This document shows, piece after piece, positions 9,001-21,400 of a stretch of DNA of 60,912 bases. Source of the DNA: Apostichopus leukothele (Eukaryota; Echinodermata; Holothuroidea; Aspidochirotida; Stichopodidae); NCBI GenBank assembly GCA_010014835.2, contig JAAAKB020000023.1:1706195-1767106 (forward strand), given 5' to 3'. Within the stretch, counting starts at the first letter, position 1. The number at the start of each line of letters is the position of its first letter. Under the pieces are notes generated by a model. That model saw nothing but the letters and a program-made list of their open reading frames with translations, was not told the DNA's origin and made no database searches. Position numbers and translations under genes: made by a program.

Positions 9001-11448
9001 TACAGGTAGTCATTAGAGTTTGTAAGAAGGATGGTAGCAACAGAAACATTTAAAAGGAAATATATATATATATATATTTATTAAAAAAATAATGAAACGC
9101 TTGTCATCAAATGTTGAATATTCATAATGATGCATGCAATCCTCTACAGTGACAAGCAACAGTTATTAATATTCATAAGGGACACTATAAACTTTCAGTA
9201 AACGAGAGATAAATTCCAGTTATTCCGATCAAAAGTTATTTGTTATTTAATTCATAAGACAGGAAATAAATATCTATCCCCCCCCCCCCAAACTTCCCAG
9301 GAAATGAAATCTGTTTCTTTGGTCTACCAAAAAATTGCAACAGAGGAAACAATAAAACTAGGCATAGATTTGCATGGAAATATCAAAACAATTTTATTTT
9401 GAAACAATTGGAATTTGTGGGACACAAAATTTTCTAAAACAAAAAAAAAAAATATATTAGCACACCTTCAGCAGAAGGCACTAGAATGCCTCTTTATTAT
9501 TACAAACACAACAGCTCATTATATCCTCATCGGCAAACAAAAACAAGAAAAAATATTAGCACATCTTCAGCAGCAGAAGGCACTAAAATGCCTCATTACA
9601 ACAAACACAACAGCTCATTATATCCTGATCAGCAAACACAAAAAAAATATTAGCACATCTTCAGCAGCAGAAGGCACTAAAATGCCTCTTTATTATTACA
9701 AACACAACAGCTCACTTATATCCTGATCGGCAAACAAAAAAAATATTAGCACATCTTCAGCAGCAGAAGGCACTAAAATGCCTCTTTACAACTACAAACA
9801 CTACATCTCAATTGTATCCTTATTGCCAAGTTCTACACAGTATTACAGTATACAGTATTAGCAAATAACCGGAAAAAGCACTAAATGCCTGTTTATTACT
9901 ACAAACACTACATCTCAATTATCTCCTTATTGACAAGTTCTACACAGTATTAGCAAATAATTGGCAAAGGCACTGAATGCCTCTTTATTACTACAAACAC
10001 TACAGCTCCATTCTCTACTTATCACCAAAACGCTACGTGGGTATTAGTAGTCTATAAGCAGAAGGCACTAAAAATGCCTCTGATTATAAACATCTACAGC
10101 TCTATGGTCTGCCTATCACCAAACACAACATGCTATTAACAAATGGTCAGAAGGGGCACTAAATGCCTCTAATCACTACTAAACCCCTATGGTCTGGCTC
10201 ATCATCAAAACAACAGCAGCAGAAAGGGGAATAAATGCAGCTTATTCTACAGTATTTGCATCTGATTCATTCGTTTTTAACAAAAGGTCCTAAATTATGC
10301 AACTCTCATCGTCCAACAGCAAATTGTTATGTCACTCAATAACCCATTATCTGCCATCTACTGAATACTTAATATTTTGTTTTTATTGTAGCAGAAAATC
10401 AAACACAACTTCCTTCTCCAAAATTTTTGGACAATTTTTTTTCATATTTTATTGGTCGTTCATGTTTAATTTTGAAAGAAAGGCACTTTACTTTTATGTT
10501 TCCCACATAAAGACATCATCTTAAGGCTTTTAAATTGTCAAAAATGTCTGAATTAATTTGACAAGGGTTAGAACCTCCAAGAAGAGTATATTTGGAAAAT
10601 TTTGTAAGTTTCAGGAGACTTTCAAATTTTGACAAGAAAACACAAAGATGTGCTTTTTATCTCACTCCCAGACTTTTATTTTCTTCAAATGTTTAGAAAA
10701 ATCATTTCGGAAGAGGTTGTCCTATTAACGGCATTCTCTGCCATATATATGATACATCATATTACTAAAGCTATGGGTAACTTTTAGAGATTTTTTTTAC
10801 TACCATGAAGTTTTCTCGTCTTGAACACATTTTTCTCTACTTGTTGTCAAGCAAGGGTGCACTCATGCTTTATTATTACTACCTACATACTTACCATCAC
10901 CTGCTGCATACCACCGTCTACCCTAAGGTAAAGTTCTTGGACGTTTTCAATGAAGATAAACGTCCCGGGACTTAGCGAGGCTGCCCCTCTGACCATGTGG
11001 CGAATCGAGGTAAATTTCACTACGCCGCCCTGCAAAACAAACAAATTAATATTACCTCTCACATCTTTACTTCTAATGTTACTCTGTGACTGTAGTTACC
11101 ATTTTATAAAATATAAAAATTTAAATATAAAGTTTCAAATTCAAACCAAATCAGAATACAGTTAAATTTAAATTTAATTCCAATCATATATAGCAAATTA
11201 AATCTATACTAAACAGCCTTCTATGCAAACCACTGTTTGATTTCATCAGGGATGTGCAATATCAAAGTTTAAAAACAAAAATAGCTTTTCAACCAACTCA
11301 CAGTTTGTTTACCATCACCAGAGGATCCGGTGGGTCCAGGCAGTCCAGGAGGACCTTGTGGACCCGGTTCTCCTTGTTTACCGATGCCTGGTGGACCCTC
11401 AGGGCCCGGAAGTCCAGGCCTCCCTGGTATACTCTCTCCCGGAGGGCC
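2864..11448 (-). CDS. COL15A1/COL18A1-like: Collagen XV/XVIII-type (multiplexin) gene, 3' part: last collagenous exon, trimerization domain, hinge and endostatin
   Basis: Joined exons, in transcript order: 11448-11302, 11029-10895, 8246-7953, 5840-5772, 5022-4810, 4182-4067, 3068-2864. They sum to 1179 bp (392 residues plus TAA), and all junction phases agree (0,0,0,0,0,2). Residues 1-49 are Gly-X-Y collagen with two interruptions. Residues 50-94 match the multiplexin trimerization domain, 95-192 are a Pro/Thr/Ser-rich hinge, and about 200-392 are endostatin. The endostatin part contains motifs such as [23 protein letters not shown] and SGQASN, and four cysteines (245, 346, 376, 384) that match the two human disulfides. 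Family knowledge: multiplexins are secreted, trimeric basement-membrane collagens, often proteoglycans, whose C-terminal endostatin can be cut off. Invertebrates usually have one gene co-orthologous to COL15A1 and COL18A1, so a vertebrate symbol is only approximate. The gene is 5'-incomplete: no earlier collagen exon was seen before or beyond the gap at 11787. Confidence 0.93.
3397..3421. repeat. A-rich tract plus (AAT)n microsatellite
   Basis: A run of ten A followed by six AAT units, in the intron between the last two endostatin exons (3069-4066). The rest of that intron is C/T-rich in places (about 3850-4020) with no supported exon. Confidence 0.85.
4067..4182 (-). CDS. COL15A1/COL18A1-like: Multiplexin exon: endostatin, middle part
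   Basis: A 116-bp exon, phase 0 to 2, with acceptor ttgctctcacag and donor GTAAGG after AGATG. It encodes [12 protein letters not shown] ... [16 protein letters not shown], matching human DELLFPSWEALF ... ARIFSFDGKDVLRHPT. The last codon is split (TG/G = Trp), which continues as [10 protein letters not shown] in the next exon, like human WPQKSVWHGS. Confidence 0.95.
4320..4790. repeat. 52-bp tandem satellite inside an endostatin intron
   Basis: About seven copies. The landmark CCACATTGCA recurs at about 4361, 4411, 4492, 4544, 4596, 4648 and 4700, mostly every 52 bp. Each unit carries two copies of the palindrome GATATC. One interval is 80 bp, with the insert TACACTGTCGACACACG. Copies decay towards 4740-4790. 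It fills most of the intron 4183-4809. Confidence 0.92.
4810..5022 (-). CDS. COL15A1/COL18A1-like: Multiplexin exon: endostatin, first large part
   Basis: A 213-bp exon of 71 residues, phase 0 to 0, with acceptor ttcctcctctag and donor GTAAGT after [23 protein letters not shown] is nearly the human [20 protein letters not shown]. Cys 245 (GADYEC) matches human endostatin Cys33. The loop before GAD is about six residues longer than in human and lacks the arginines found there. Asn in GLNGT makes an N-glycosylation sequon not present in human. Confidence 0.96.
5772..5840 (-). CDS. COL15A1/COL18A1-like: Multiplexin 69-bp linker exon leading into endostatin
   Basis: A 23-residue exon, phase 0 to 0. 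It has a strong pyrimidine-rich acceptor (tttgccgttcctcttctcag) before ACC at 5840 and the donor GTAAGC after TCG at 5772. It is GC-rich in an AT-rich intron. Its end, DLLPADQPS, followed by LYMYALN of the next exon, lines up with the human endostatin start FQPVLHLVALN, so Gln-Pro and Leu-x-x-x-Ala-Leu-Asn are kept. It thus supplies the endostatin N-terminus. Conservation was judged by eye only, hence the lower confidence. Confidence 0.75.
5841..7952. other. Intron between hinge exon and linker exon
   Basis: AT-rich, with worn A/T homopolymers near 6300-6600 and a 35-bp tandem array at 7262-7435. No further exon with good splice sites was noticed. Confidence 0.55.
7262..7435. repeat. 35-bp tandem repeat, four copies plus partials
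   Basis: ATGCTCATGAATAAACATCA begins at 7264, 7299, 7334 and 7369, with a spacer AGTCAGCCTGTTAAA. A fifth, altered copy starts at 7411 after a 7-bp insertion. A partial copy precedes it at about 7245. Confidence 0.92.
7953..8246 (-). CDS. COL15A1/COL18A1-like: Multiplexin exon: end of trimerization domain plus Pro/Thr/Ser-rich hinge
   Basis: A 294-bp exon of 98 residues, phase 0 to 0. I chose the acceptor after a long T tract (gcccaatttag, exon start 8246). It gives [14 protein letters not shown], which continues the preceding exon in frame. A second AG lies 17 nt further in and would shift the frame. The donor is GTAAGA after AGT at 7953. The protein is rich in P, T, S and K with no cysteine, as expected for the protease-sensitive hinge between trimerization domain and endostatin. 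One acidic Ser-Gly site (EEATSG) might carry a glycosaminoglycan, but this is inference. Confidence 0.85.
8247..10894. other. Intron between trimerization and hinge exons
   Basis: Contains a run of about 20 T (8812-8831), a (TA)n tract at 9061-9076, a C run at 9278-9289 and the about 95-bp array at 9456-10240. No exon is needed, since the flanking exons join in phase 0. Confidence 0.6.
9456..10240. repeat. About 95-bp tandem array with conserved hairpin core
   Basis: Units begin near ATTAGCACATCTTCAGCAG at 9456, 9555, 9649 and 9745 and continue in ever more altered copies to about 10240, eight to nine in total. Every unit keeps a short palindrome of the form AGGCACTAAAATGCCT (arms AGGCA and TGCCT). 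The left copies are nearly identical and the right copies strongly diverged. Confidence 0.9.
10895..11029 (-). CDS. COL15A1/COL18A1-like: Multiplexin exon: NC1 trimerization domain
   Basis: A 135-bp exon of 45 residues, phase 0 to 0, with acceptor ttgttttgcag and donor GTAAGT after GTGATG. The stretch [19 protein letters not shown] lines up with the human collagen XVIII segment WLIFVAEQEELYVRVQNGF. That segment is the small domain that joins three alpha chains just after the last triple helix. It sits directly after the Gly-X-Y exon, as in the family. Confidence 0.92.
11302..11448 (-). CDS. COL15A1/COL18A1-like: Multiplexin exon: last visible Gly-X-Y segment
   Basis: A 147-bp exon, phase 0 to 0, encoding 49 residues from GPPGES to GDGKQT. 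The acceptor reads cattgtcaacag just before GGC at 11448, and the donor GTGAGT follows ACT at 11302. The Gly-X-Y register is broken twice (GESIP and GI), as is common in non-fibrillar collagens. The exon is far richer in G and C than its flanks. It is the only collagenous exon I see in the window. Confidence 0.92.
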
Positions 11449-11786
11449 CTGTTGACAATGGAGAGAAAGAAGTTGTAATTGGTCTTATTTGGTACCTCAC
11501 ACTGCTTTACCTTGTAAATCTAAGAGACATGCAGGTCTTTTTAACTTCTTTTTTTTGTAACGAAATCCATTACAACCAAACAAAATGGGCTCTTGTTAGT
11601 AGATTAACTAGTAGAGTCACAACATGTATATATAATATAACCAACTACCTTTGTTAAATTATATAATTGGCAAACTGGTAATTATACCTGGAAACTGGGT
11701 AGCCTTAATCTTTTTCTAAAATAGTACTACAAGGTACATTCTGTTCTTCAATTCCACTTGACCCCTTCCCTAATCTCTTCCCCCCC

Positions 11787-11886
11787 NNNNNNNNNNNNNN
11801 NNNNNNNNNNNNNNNNNNNNNNNNNNNNNNNNNNNNNNNNNNNNNNNNNNNNNNNNNNNNNNNNNNNNNNNNNNNNNNNNNNNNNN
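11787..11886. other. Assembly gap of exactly 100 N
   Basis: One hundred N is the usual placeholder for a gap of unknown size, so the distance and even the order of the two sides are not measured. The left side ends in a C run (cttcccccc). Confidence 0.98.
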
Positions 11887-12289
11887 GTATATTTATATAG
11901 AAATATATGTGTGTGTTTTCTCCTTCGTGCTGAGTTCTTGATAGGCTCGGATTAACATTGCCTGTGATAAACTAATGCAACTTTTCACGGTATATGTAAG
12001 CTTAAGACTTATATTACTGAGAACAGCAACAGACTACAAATGCAAAAATATTCTAGACACGACCACGGGAAGTTTGAGGGCTATATTCTTTGTCTTGCTA
12101 AACTATGAAACTTCGCTTTGATGTGAATGTGAGTGACGATATGTGGTTGCAAACGCACACATACAGTATATACATCGAGAGAAATTAGCTATGCTAAGCT
12201 ACATTTTCGGCTATATATAAAATTCAGTATGCGTACGGTAGTAGTCACTTTTGAATGAGAAAAGCGAATGTTTCATGGACTCCTTAAGG

Positions 12290-12420
12290 GTTTTAGAGTG
12301 GCAGGGCAAGACACCGTGGATCCATGGTCGTTTTAGAGTGGTGGGGCAAGACACCGTGAATCCATGGTCGTTTTAGAGTGGTGGGGCTAGACACCGTGGA
12401 TCCATGGTCGTTTGAGAGGG
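12290..12420. repeat. 40-bp tandem repeat, three copies plus partial
   Basis: TTTTAGAGTGG starts at 12291, 12331 and 12371, with a worn fourth at 12411. Each unit also holds AGACACCGTGGATCCATGGT. It is GC-richer than its surroundings and lies 400 bp right of the 100-N gap. Confidence 0.92.
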
Positions 12421-15400
12421 GCTAAATTGGCCGTTACCGATTAACGTCCACATGATTTATGTAAAGGAAGGTGTTCCTTCATGGCTACCTTTGCTACACA
12501 TTGATATGATTGAGGGTGTTAAGATGCGAAGTGGTACTATGTTTTGCGGCTTTTGAATTATATTTATGTTGAATATTTTTGTCCAGTGTTTATGGCCGAC
12601 CTTACTTTCATTTGATGAGGCATATGCTCCATCCGCCACACCCGTTTCGCACTTGATTCTTGGATTATAAAGTCACAACTTTACCAAAAAATCGTAACGT
12701 CAAAAAACATATTGAACTTTGATTCATTTTTATGTGAAATTTTAGAAAGCGGAACTAAGATGGAACAACAACTTTATTGCTTTTCACATCAACTTGAACA
12801 AAGTCAACAAAACGACTTCATTTGACTGCAGTCAGCATTGTGTTATTGCACGCAATGCACTGCAGTGGAACTCTTTTCTTACAGTAACATAGTACGAAAC
12901 AGAAGGGGAATTCTAGCAATTTAAATATCTACCATACATCCATCGGTGTCTGCGTAATGAACAGCGTGAATGTCATCCTTACAAAATCTCATTGCGTGAG
13001 TGATAACAAGTCATTGGACGCCTCATCTGCCATCAAGTGTCAGGTATGAATCCGTATGAAAACATGCACTAAATGACTAGGAGTACGAATTATCAGACTG
13101 ATATTCATAACGGACCAATTCCGCGAAAACATTATGAGTCCCACATTTCTGTCAAGACTGGAAAGGAGATTGATTGGAAGCCAGACATGGGCATCATATG
13201 TTATGACTTTTAGAGTTGTAGCTGGAATATTAGCCAGTATTTACTCCCGACCTTGTGGGTATGGTCATTAATGTCTTTAGTGTAAATTACAACTGCACAT
13301 ATAGTGCTCCTCTCTAGAAGAACGTTGTGAACGTGCCACGCAATTAGTGCTACATAATCCAATTGGTGATTATGCTTAAGGATTCCATAACTGTGACGAA
13401 ACGTCAAGAACATTTTTTCACCAATTGGCACTTTAATTAGGTTGTCTATTGTCCTACTCTAGCTGACGTCACAGTCCACACACAAGGTAAAATTTCGCCA
13501 ACTTCTTGTTACCTTATATAGCGTGTTTAGCAATTACAGTATGTTGCCATTAGCAACATAATTATATTTCCACGTTTTCTCATACTGTCTAAATTATATT
13601 TCACTTTATTTGTTCAAAACATGAAAAAAAAAACAGACATCCAAAAAGGTAGTTGTTCAAAACAAAAACAAAATCAAAAGTCAAAACACAAACATTTATA
13701 TTTCCGTTTCGTATTTTGAACGATAACTCCTACCGTTGAAGTGTTTGTCTTCATTTAAAAAACAAATGCTTGTTTGCGGGTTTTTTCCTTGTTCAATTTA
13801 ATATTATTTTCAAAAGTTATAAGAGCAGTTAAGTTGCAAATATCTATCTTACCTTGAATAATTATGTAAAAATTGACATTTATATAAAGGGGTGATGTTA
13901 TGTCGTTATTTGTGTGTTTGGTTATAGAGGCTTATACATGAAAGTATCTGCAATAAACAAAATGCTTTTAAGTATTCCGGAAATGGAATAGTAGACCAGT
14001 AAATTATAAGGGAAATCGATTTAGAGAGAGGGGGGGGGGGGGACATGGTGGATTAATTATTGTAGTGTTTTACGGTCTGGGCTGTCATGTATTCAAGAAC
14101 ACATCTGAGAGGTACCAACCAATATCTCATCAGAAATTGTTTCTTCATATCCAAATACTAATCATACATGAATGATTTCTATGTATTGTAAATCGTTCCG
14201 AAAATTTATGTCGTAAATGTTAATGTTTGAATAATGAATGTTATGTTGTCTTCCATCAGCAAGACAAGAGTAAACAAACAATACCGCAAAGAGTCGACTC
14301 CGCCTCATTTGGTTTATTGTACATATAGCTGTTGGATTCATCTACCTTAATGACAAAACTTTATGAAACATGTGATTAATTGATATGCATTCTAGGTTTC
14401 AAATATAAATATCAGAGAATCCTCTAACGTAAACAACATGTGGTTATCATACCTCACCTACTGGAAAATTGATACATTATTTATTACCCCTTTTATTAGT
14501 TTTCAAACAAGACCACGAGTTAGTCACTCCAAGATGAATCCTATTCGCCTAAAAAGAGAGAACCACTATATAGCGAGGCTAACAACTGAAGTGTCCTTAG
14601 TTAAGGTTTTAAGAGACGAAAATGCAATCGGAACACTAGATCCAGTCTTCATTCTATAAGCATTTGTTAAGTGTCTCCCCGGGGTAAAGATTCTCAGGAC
14701 TTGCTGAAGGAAAGCCAGTGACGATGGCTGGTTAGTTAATCATTCTGTCAATGACGAGAATTGGCATAGCCAGGGGTATAAGAAGCACTTTGCGATTTGC
14801 CTTCTAGTTTACAAAGCTCAAGTGAATGTGATCCCTGGAGTTTAGTGTTATTGCTTTCATATTTGATAAAGCACGTTAGAGAATTAATATCTATGTGTAT
14901 ATATATATATTACAGTTGTGCTACTTTTCATATGGGTTAATTTGTTTCCAGATCATGTGTATATCGAACAGCACGTAGGCTATAAAAAAAGGTCGAGATA
15001 CTTCATTAGTGTCAAATATTTAATTTCATCCAACTTCATAAAGCGATATTAATAACACGTTTCGTTTCAATATACACAGCAATATCAATTCATCTTTCTT
15101 TTCTTCAATAGCATACGACCATGTCACATTTAACGTTCTTGATATATCGACGCAATTCAAAAGCACGATTGACAAAACATGTGTAAAAAAGGTCATTCAA
15201 ATAAACCACGATTCAAAATTTGAAACTTGTAGACATATCCTTAATATTGGTATGGTCACGTTTGTCACAGTAAGGTAATAGAATCTCAAGTATCAATAGT
15301 CTAATAAGAACGTATATGAAGCTTTTGTATACATTCTTCCCTTCTAATGTAACTGTATATATCTATTACAAGGTCGTTCTTAGTTGAACTCTTGGGGGAC

Positions 15401-18400
15401 ATTTCGTCAGTTAATCTTGTCTCTTAGCTTTTCAATCAACTCTCAAATTTGATAGTCACTATTTGCAATGACGCGTGACTTAACCAGTTGTGTAGTGGAA
15501 ATCGTCGCATCATTCTATATACTGTCATCTTTCCGATATGCTATATAGAATTTTGTTTGTAAAATGTCAAACAGTTTCGGTTCATTACATCAGCCATGAG
15601 ATATGGTTATCTATAACATCTGTTTAAGTCAATGAGACATAGAAGGTGACAAAACAATAATGACAATATTATCTAAATAAACAAAGAGATTAGTTGTCAA
15701 GATTTAAATGATGTGATCCTCGTCCAAGCTCACCTATACCTTAGACTTATTCACTGCTAATTTGAAAACAAATGTAAGAATATAAAAGTGGAGAAATGCT
15801 GGCGTTTAAAAGCGATTAATAAACATAATTTTACTTTTTTGAACTAGCCAATGAAATATCTTACCCACCACTCCTTCCCAGTCAATTGTGCTAGGCAATA
15901 GTCATAACTGTTGGTCTCAACAAAACTATCAGTCTCAATTTCGAACTACGTTGTACATACGTTCGTGATAATACTCCATCCATCCTTGTTTACCAAATAG
16001 TAACTTCAGCATTAACAGTACGTTGTAGACTTTGGCCCATCTATTAACTCATCAGTATACCTGTTATGCAAAACAAATAAATGTATTCTGCCAGGTTCTT
16101 AATCGATAATGCTGGTCCAGCAGTTTAATCCTTATATCTGACATAAATGAGATTTTACTATAATTTTTTGGCGGTATGTCTTGACTAGCCTATCTACATC
16201 TATATATGTACAATGTGTACAGATAATGCAACTTTTACCAGTAGACCGAATGCTATCATCATCGTAAATGAGCTGAACATTTCCTTCAGTTTTCAGTGTT
16301 CTTTGGTGTCACAGGTTGTACACAGGTATTACATACGTTTACATATTTGTACATAGGATTGCATATTGCCGCATGATCTGATTACTTTATGCTATGTATT
16401 TACTGAGGATAACTGAAATGTGAAAGCACTTTGTTGTATTTCATACCTCTTAGTACCTCACTATGGTAAAGAACATTTACGTGTACATAAGTAAAAGCTA
16501 GTACTTTTGAGTTACGAAATACATCATTCGAATAATTTATCAATGGTAATATTCCCAAGATCCCAATAAAACGAGTGGACCTTGAGAAGTGAAATGAACT
16601 GGTCGAGTTTTCATCGAACATTTGAGAATGTCTTGGTTCATGTTAATAAAAAGCAGTAAACGTATTTGAGTGATGTTCTCATCTTTCACGATCTCTACAA
16701 ATAACGGTATCTGATTGATTTCGACATCATTTACAATATATGTATTGGAATTCTTGCGTATTATACTGAACTGGTAGACAATAAGCTAAAATTTGCATTT
16801 ATTTTTACTAAATTATGAACTAAATAGTTATTTCTTATCATTAATGAAAAAGGGCGGGAACATTTACTCCATATATATTTGCATATTTGCTGTTTTAAGC
16901 AATGGAATGTCAAGAAAGTTTCATTTACCAGAAGGTGGAGTATAGATTGTATTTTCTCAACAGAAACTCAACTCTATATTAGGATAGCGTGCAATATATC
17001 GTACTTGGAATATAAAGTTGAGAGACTTTATAAAACACCATGTCAATCAACTACCCATAACTGTAAATAGCGGATAACTTACCAATTATCATAGACAGTA
17101 CACATATTAATGAATGAAATTAGAACACAATATTCACGGAAATAAATAGTGCATTGTACCAATATTTGTCTATATGAAGCATCTCTTATCACCCAAATCG
17201 GTCAATCAGCGGGTTGTTAACCTTAACGTTTAAATAACTGGCACAATGGTTGTTCTGATTATTCCATATGCTAATCAGGTTACAAGAATAATAACTTGAT
17301 ACCGTATGCAATATATTATACAGCTTTAGCCTATTTGTTAATTGTTTTATTTCATGTGAAGAGTACACGAGATTCCTTGTTCCAATTTAACATCAATGCA
17401 ACAAATAGTTCCTAATATATTTTGTTTCGTCCACTTTTGCATTCCAGAGCCAATAAGAGAATGTAGAGCAACAATCATGGCTCTACTTAAATGTTTCAGA
17501 GTGAAAGACAGAAATTGGCCAGAATGACAGCCTATAGCTCTCGAGTTTGAGCATTCGTCGAGATCTATAACACAAAAAGAGAAAACAATTATGCCAGGCG
17601 CACGAAGTAAGCTCACATTTTAAGAACCTGCACTTTTTTCTCTCTCAACATATATAGCAGACTGTCCCTGGAAAGCTAAAAGGTTGAATTTACATTGATT
17701 TGCCTAAAGTACTCTCGCAATCCAATTACGGTACCACGCGACCCTGTCTTGACTGAGAAAACTTACACCTTTAATTTAAGTATAGGCTAGAAACTCTATC
17801 TCTACAATTCTAACAAAGACCGTAGGAAGATAGATCAAAATGATTGCATTTCGTAAATATATTGACAAAACGTAGAGAAACGAAACTGAATCCTTATGTC
17901 AATACCATTGCCTAAAGCTGAAGTTCCTTATGTTCGGCGTCTTGAGTGTGCATTCTGAACTACATATGGCTAATCAGTGTTGGATGCATTATAGGCATCT
18001 TGTGTCCTTATCAGATGTATATGTGTGCTATTAATTAAATCACTTTCTGGAGAATTTAGACTAACCCTTATAAAACTTTTAAGATAATAAATAGTTCAAT
18101 GAAAGACTGAAAATATAATCATTTTCTATTGAATATGTATTTGTTCATTTTCTTTAATACATGGAAGAAGATCATATTCTCTCATTTCATATTGATATCC
18201 GTTTGCTTTACGACAAACAAACGTTAAGAATAACCTTGACGGGGAATTTAGAATAAACTTTTGTGTTACGAAAAATATCAAGAAGATGCGAAAAGTAGAA
18301 TATGATTCATCGTACCTGTATCATAGTATTCACTAATTATTAATATTTAAACTATTGTTTTTCCTTTCCATCAAATCATACATGTATTCAAACATAAATA

Positions 18401-21400
18401 CAAAATAAACATACAATAATGTCCCTCAAAGTTGGTGTCAGAGGCGTAGAGTGGTGGGGGACAGAATAAGGGGGAGGTGGATGGTTATGTTTGCTCCTCC
18501 ATTTTATGATGACATCAAGAGGGAGATGGAATGATAACTAAGCCGCACTGGTTTAGAATCGTAAGTAAATCCAAACGATACGGAGAGTTTATTTCAAAGC
18601 CACATGATTATGGATTTTTCTGCACCTCTTCGTCTGTTTTTGTTTCAAATTGTGAAGCGTTTTCTGGTAAACGATTTTCACAGACTCCTTTTTTCTAATC
18701 TCATCGGGCTGTCTGGCAGATAAACAAATTCGTATACGGTGGTGCCCTAGACTGAATAAGTACCCCACGAAATTGTGCATAAAAGGAAAGAAAGCGATCA
18801 TTTTCAACAGGTTTTCTTTGCATTCAGTTTCTTACTTTGGTTCTTTATGACTTTTTAGATGTAGAAAGGCTAGTCAAGTAAAAACATACATTTTTGAAGA
18901 AAAAATATTCTTTTGCCCCAAGATTGGTTTAGCAATAGCTATCGGAACTGTTTTCTAAATCGTATCTTATTTCCATTTCCCTTTGTAGTTTCCATAAAGT
19001 GTATACGAAACGATACTGTTTGCCTAGCAGAGCGGATTATGTTGCGCATATAATTCAAGTAAAGACTAATGATATATTGTTTTAATTTATGATATTTACA
19101 GAAACGTTCCTCCCTCAGTGATGAGAAATAGTAAGAGAGCACGTTCGTCTATATCGTACTAGCCTATGAGCTGTCGCTTCTCATCAAAGCTTTACAACGA
19201 CCATTTTTTTTGGCAAAAAACAAGAACAAGAAAACCATATACTCACCACTGAAATTACACGGAAAATGACCGTAAAACATGACTTTGATTTATATGGCTA
19301 ATAACAACCGGAAATTGATACCGCAATCTGAACGTAAAATATAGCTAAAACTAATAATAAGTAAGAGGCAATGGAATCATCTAAAGATATTTTATGGGTT
19401 TATAAGTTAATATGCAAGATTGGAAATCTCCATAATGAAGATTGCCTTTAGCTTTCCCTTGTCGAGGTAAGCCATACGGATGTAAATGATTGGATTCCCA
19501 TGAAATTTCATAATGGAATTGGCAGAGTTTAGGAAGACGATGCTAAAGCGCATTAATCTTATGTAGCTTACAAGTTAATAGTTAACATTAATACTAGTTG
19601 TTTTAATTTTAATGACATGATTATGTCTGTCATTGGTTAATAAGTAACTCGAGTCCTTGGAAACACTCAATAGTATTATAAATAAAATAAAACGAGAACT
19701 AACACTACATAATCTGCATTGTAAACAGAAGCAGATAAGAGTGGTATACTAAGGAATAACGAAATAACCAAATGACTATGCCGAGGGGAACTTTATTATC
19801 ATGATTATCCCTTACTTTCAGGGTAGGTAAATGTCTTTTTGTTGAGCAGCTTGTTTCCTATGAAACAAACAAGAAACTGTTTAAAGAAGAAACAAACCCA
19901 ACTACCATTAGCTAAATTCAATCTTTGCAAAACTCATTTCGATTATACACTATCAAATTGTTAATAAATAAAGAAAACTATTAAATACTCAACATGTGTG
20001 GCTCTGTGATGTTACATATAGAATTGCTTAAGTCGTCAGTCTTGTACATGGAGGACCATTTGAACTTCAATACCTTCCAGATGGAATTTGGCAAATTTCA
20101 ATCTCATATTTAAACAGTGGTATCATTTATCCGCTTATATATGAGTGTGTTTTCAAAGATGCTTCACCGAAAAGTTAAAACTATTGTTATAGTACAGGAA
20201 ATAGGCCAGATTAGAAAACTCAGTACAGTTTGTTGATTGGTTGGGTATATTGATGTTAATATACTTTGTGTTTTATGTGTTTTGTATTGACTTTTTATGC
20301 AGACCACCTTACTTCACATCAAAATATTAAAGCATATATGTTAAAACCACAATTATCCATATAACCCAAGAACTAAATATTTCCTCTATCCATCATTCTA
20401 GCGCCAAGATATAACGGAAATATTGTTTAAACCTATAAGATGTCATACGCAGAGTATAATATGTCCGACCTTATATCACTGAGCGATATTCTATACATGA
20501 TGATATTGACCGTCCGTAGTGCACGCTCTTGAATGTATCCTGGGGGCATTGTCGACACCGATGCTGCTTCACATGGGTTGGTTAGACTGACATGATACAG
20601 GTCAATGTATTTTATAGGCCAAAGGAAATATCAAGCACTGAGTCAAACTTGAACACAATGAGGCGAAAAAGTTATCCCAGGTCATTATATAAATAGACTC
20701 TACTCTCTTCATGGTTGCAGGGAATTCATTTTCTCAGATCAAATTGAATCAAGAAGCAGATGATAATTTTGTTATCGAAAAGAGAATTGCTTTCCTTCGT
20801 GCATGCACAGTTGAAAGATATTGTTTTTTAACTTGAATCAATTAGAGCCTTTTACCCTTTTGGCCGAGACTTATTGTCTCCTGATAAATACTGTTTGTCC
20901 AATGTATTGTGATGACCCCAAGAAAAAACATTTACGTGACTGTAGTTATTTCCGCGTAGAACTAACAAACGCAAGAACTAACAAACGTTGCACATACATA
21001 AAATGCGTATCCTCCATAGTTTAGATTGATTGCCATTGAGTTTGAACACTGAAATATATATATATTTAAAGTGCGCAGTCTTGAATTCAAACAGTGATTA
21101 CATGAACAATACGGCAATACTGCAAAAACTTCTAAATAAATAATGTTTACATTATTGATTATTTTCATGAGTATGTTTGTGATATGAACTATCTACTTTA
21201 ATTTCGAATGAACCATTTGACTGTCTGATAATTTAGCTCTTTTCTTGAAAAATGCTATTTACAAAATAACTAACCGTATCATTTACTTCAGGGAATTGGT
21301 TACTTTACGGCCAGAATATACGTCAACCACTTCGCACCTTATATCATATTTGAAAATCCCACAGGCCAGTTATCGCGATAATTGGAAATTACGGGTTATA

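Noticed and set aside
9415-9726. 103-codon plus-strand frame with internally repeated peptide
   Set aside because: The peptide repeat only mirrors the about 95-bp DNA tandem array. The frame is lost in the other copies.
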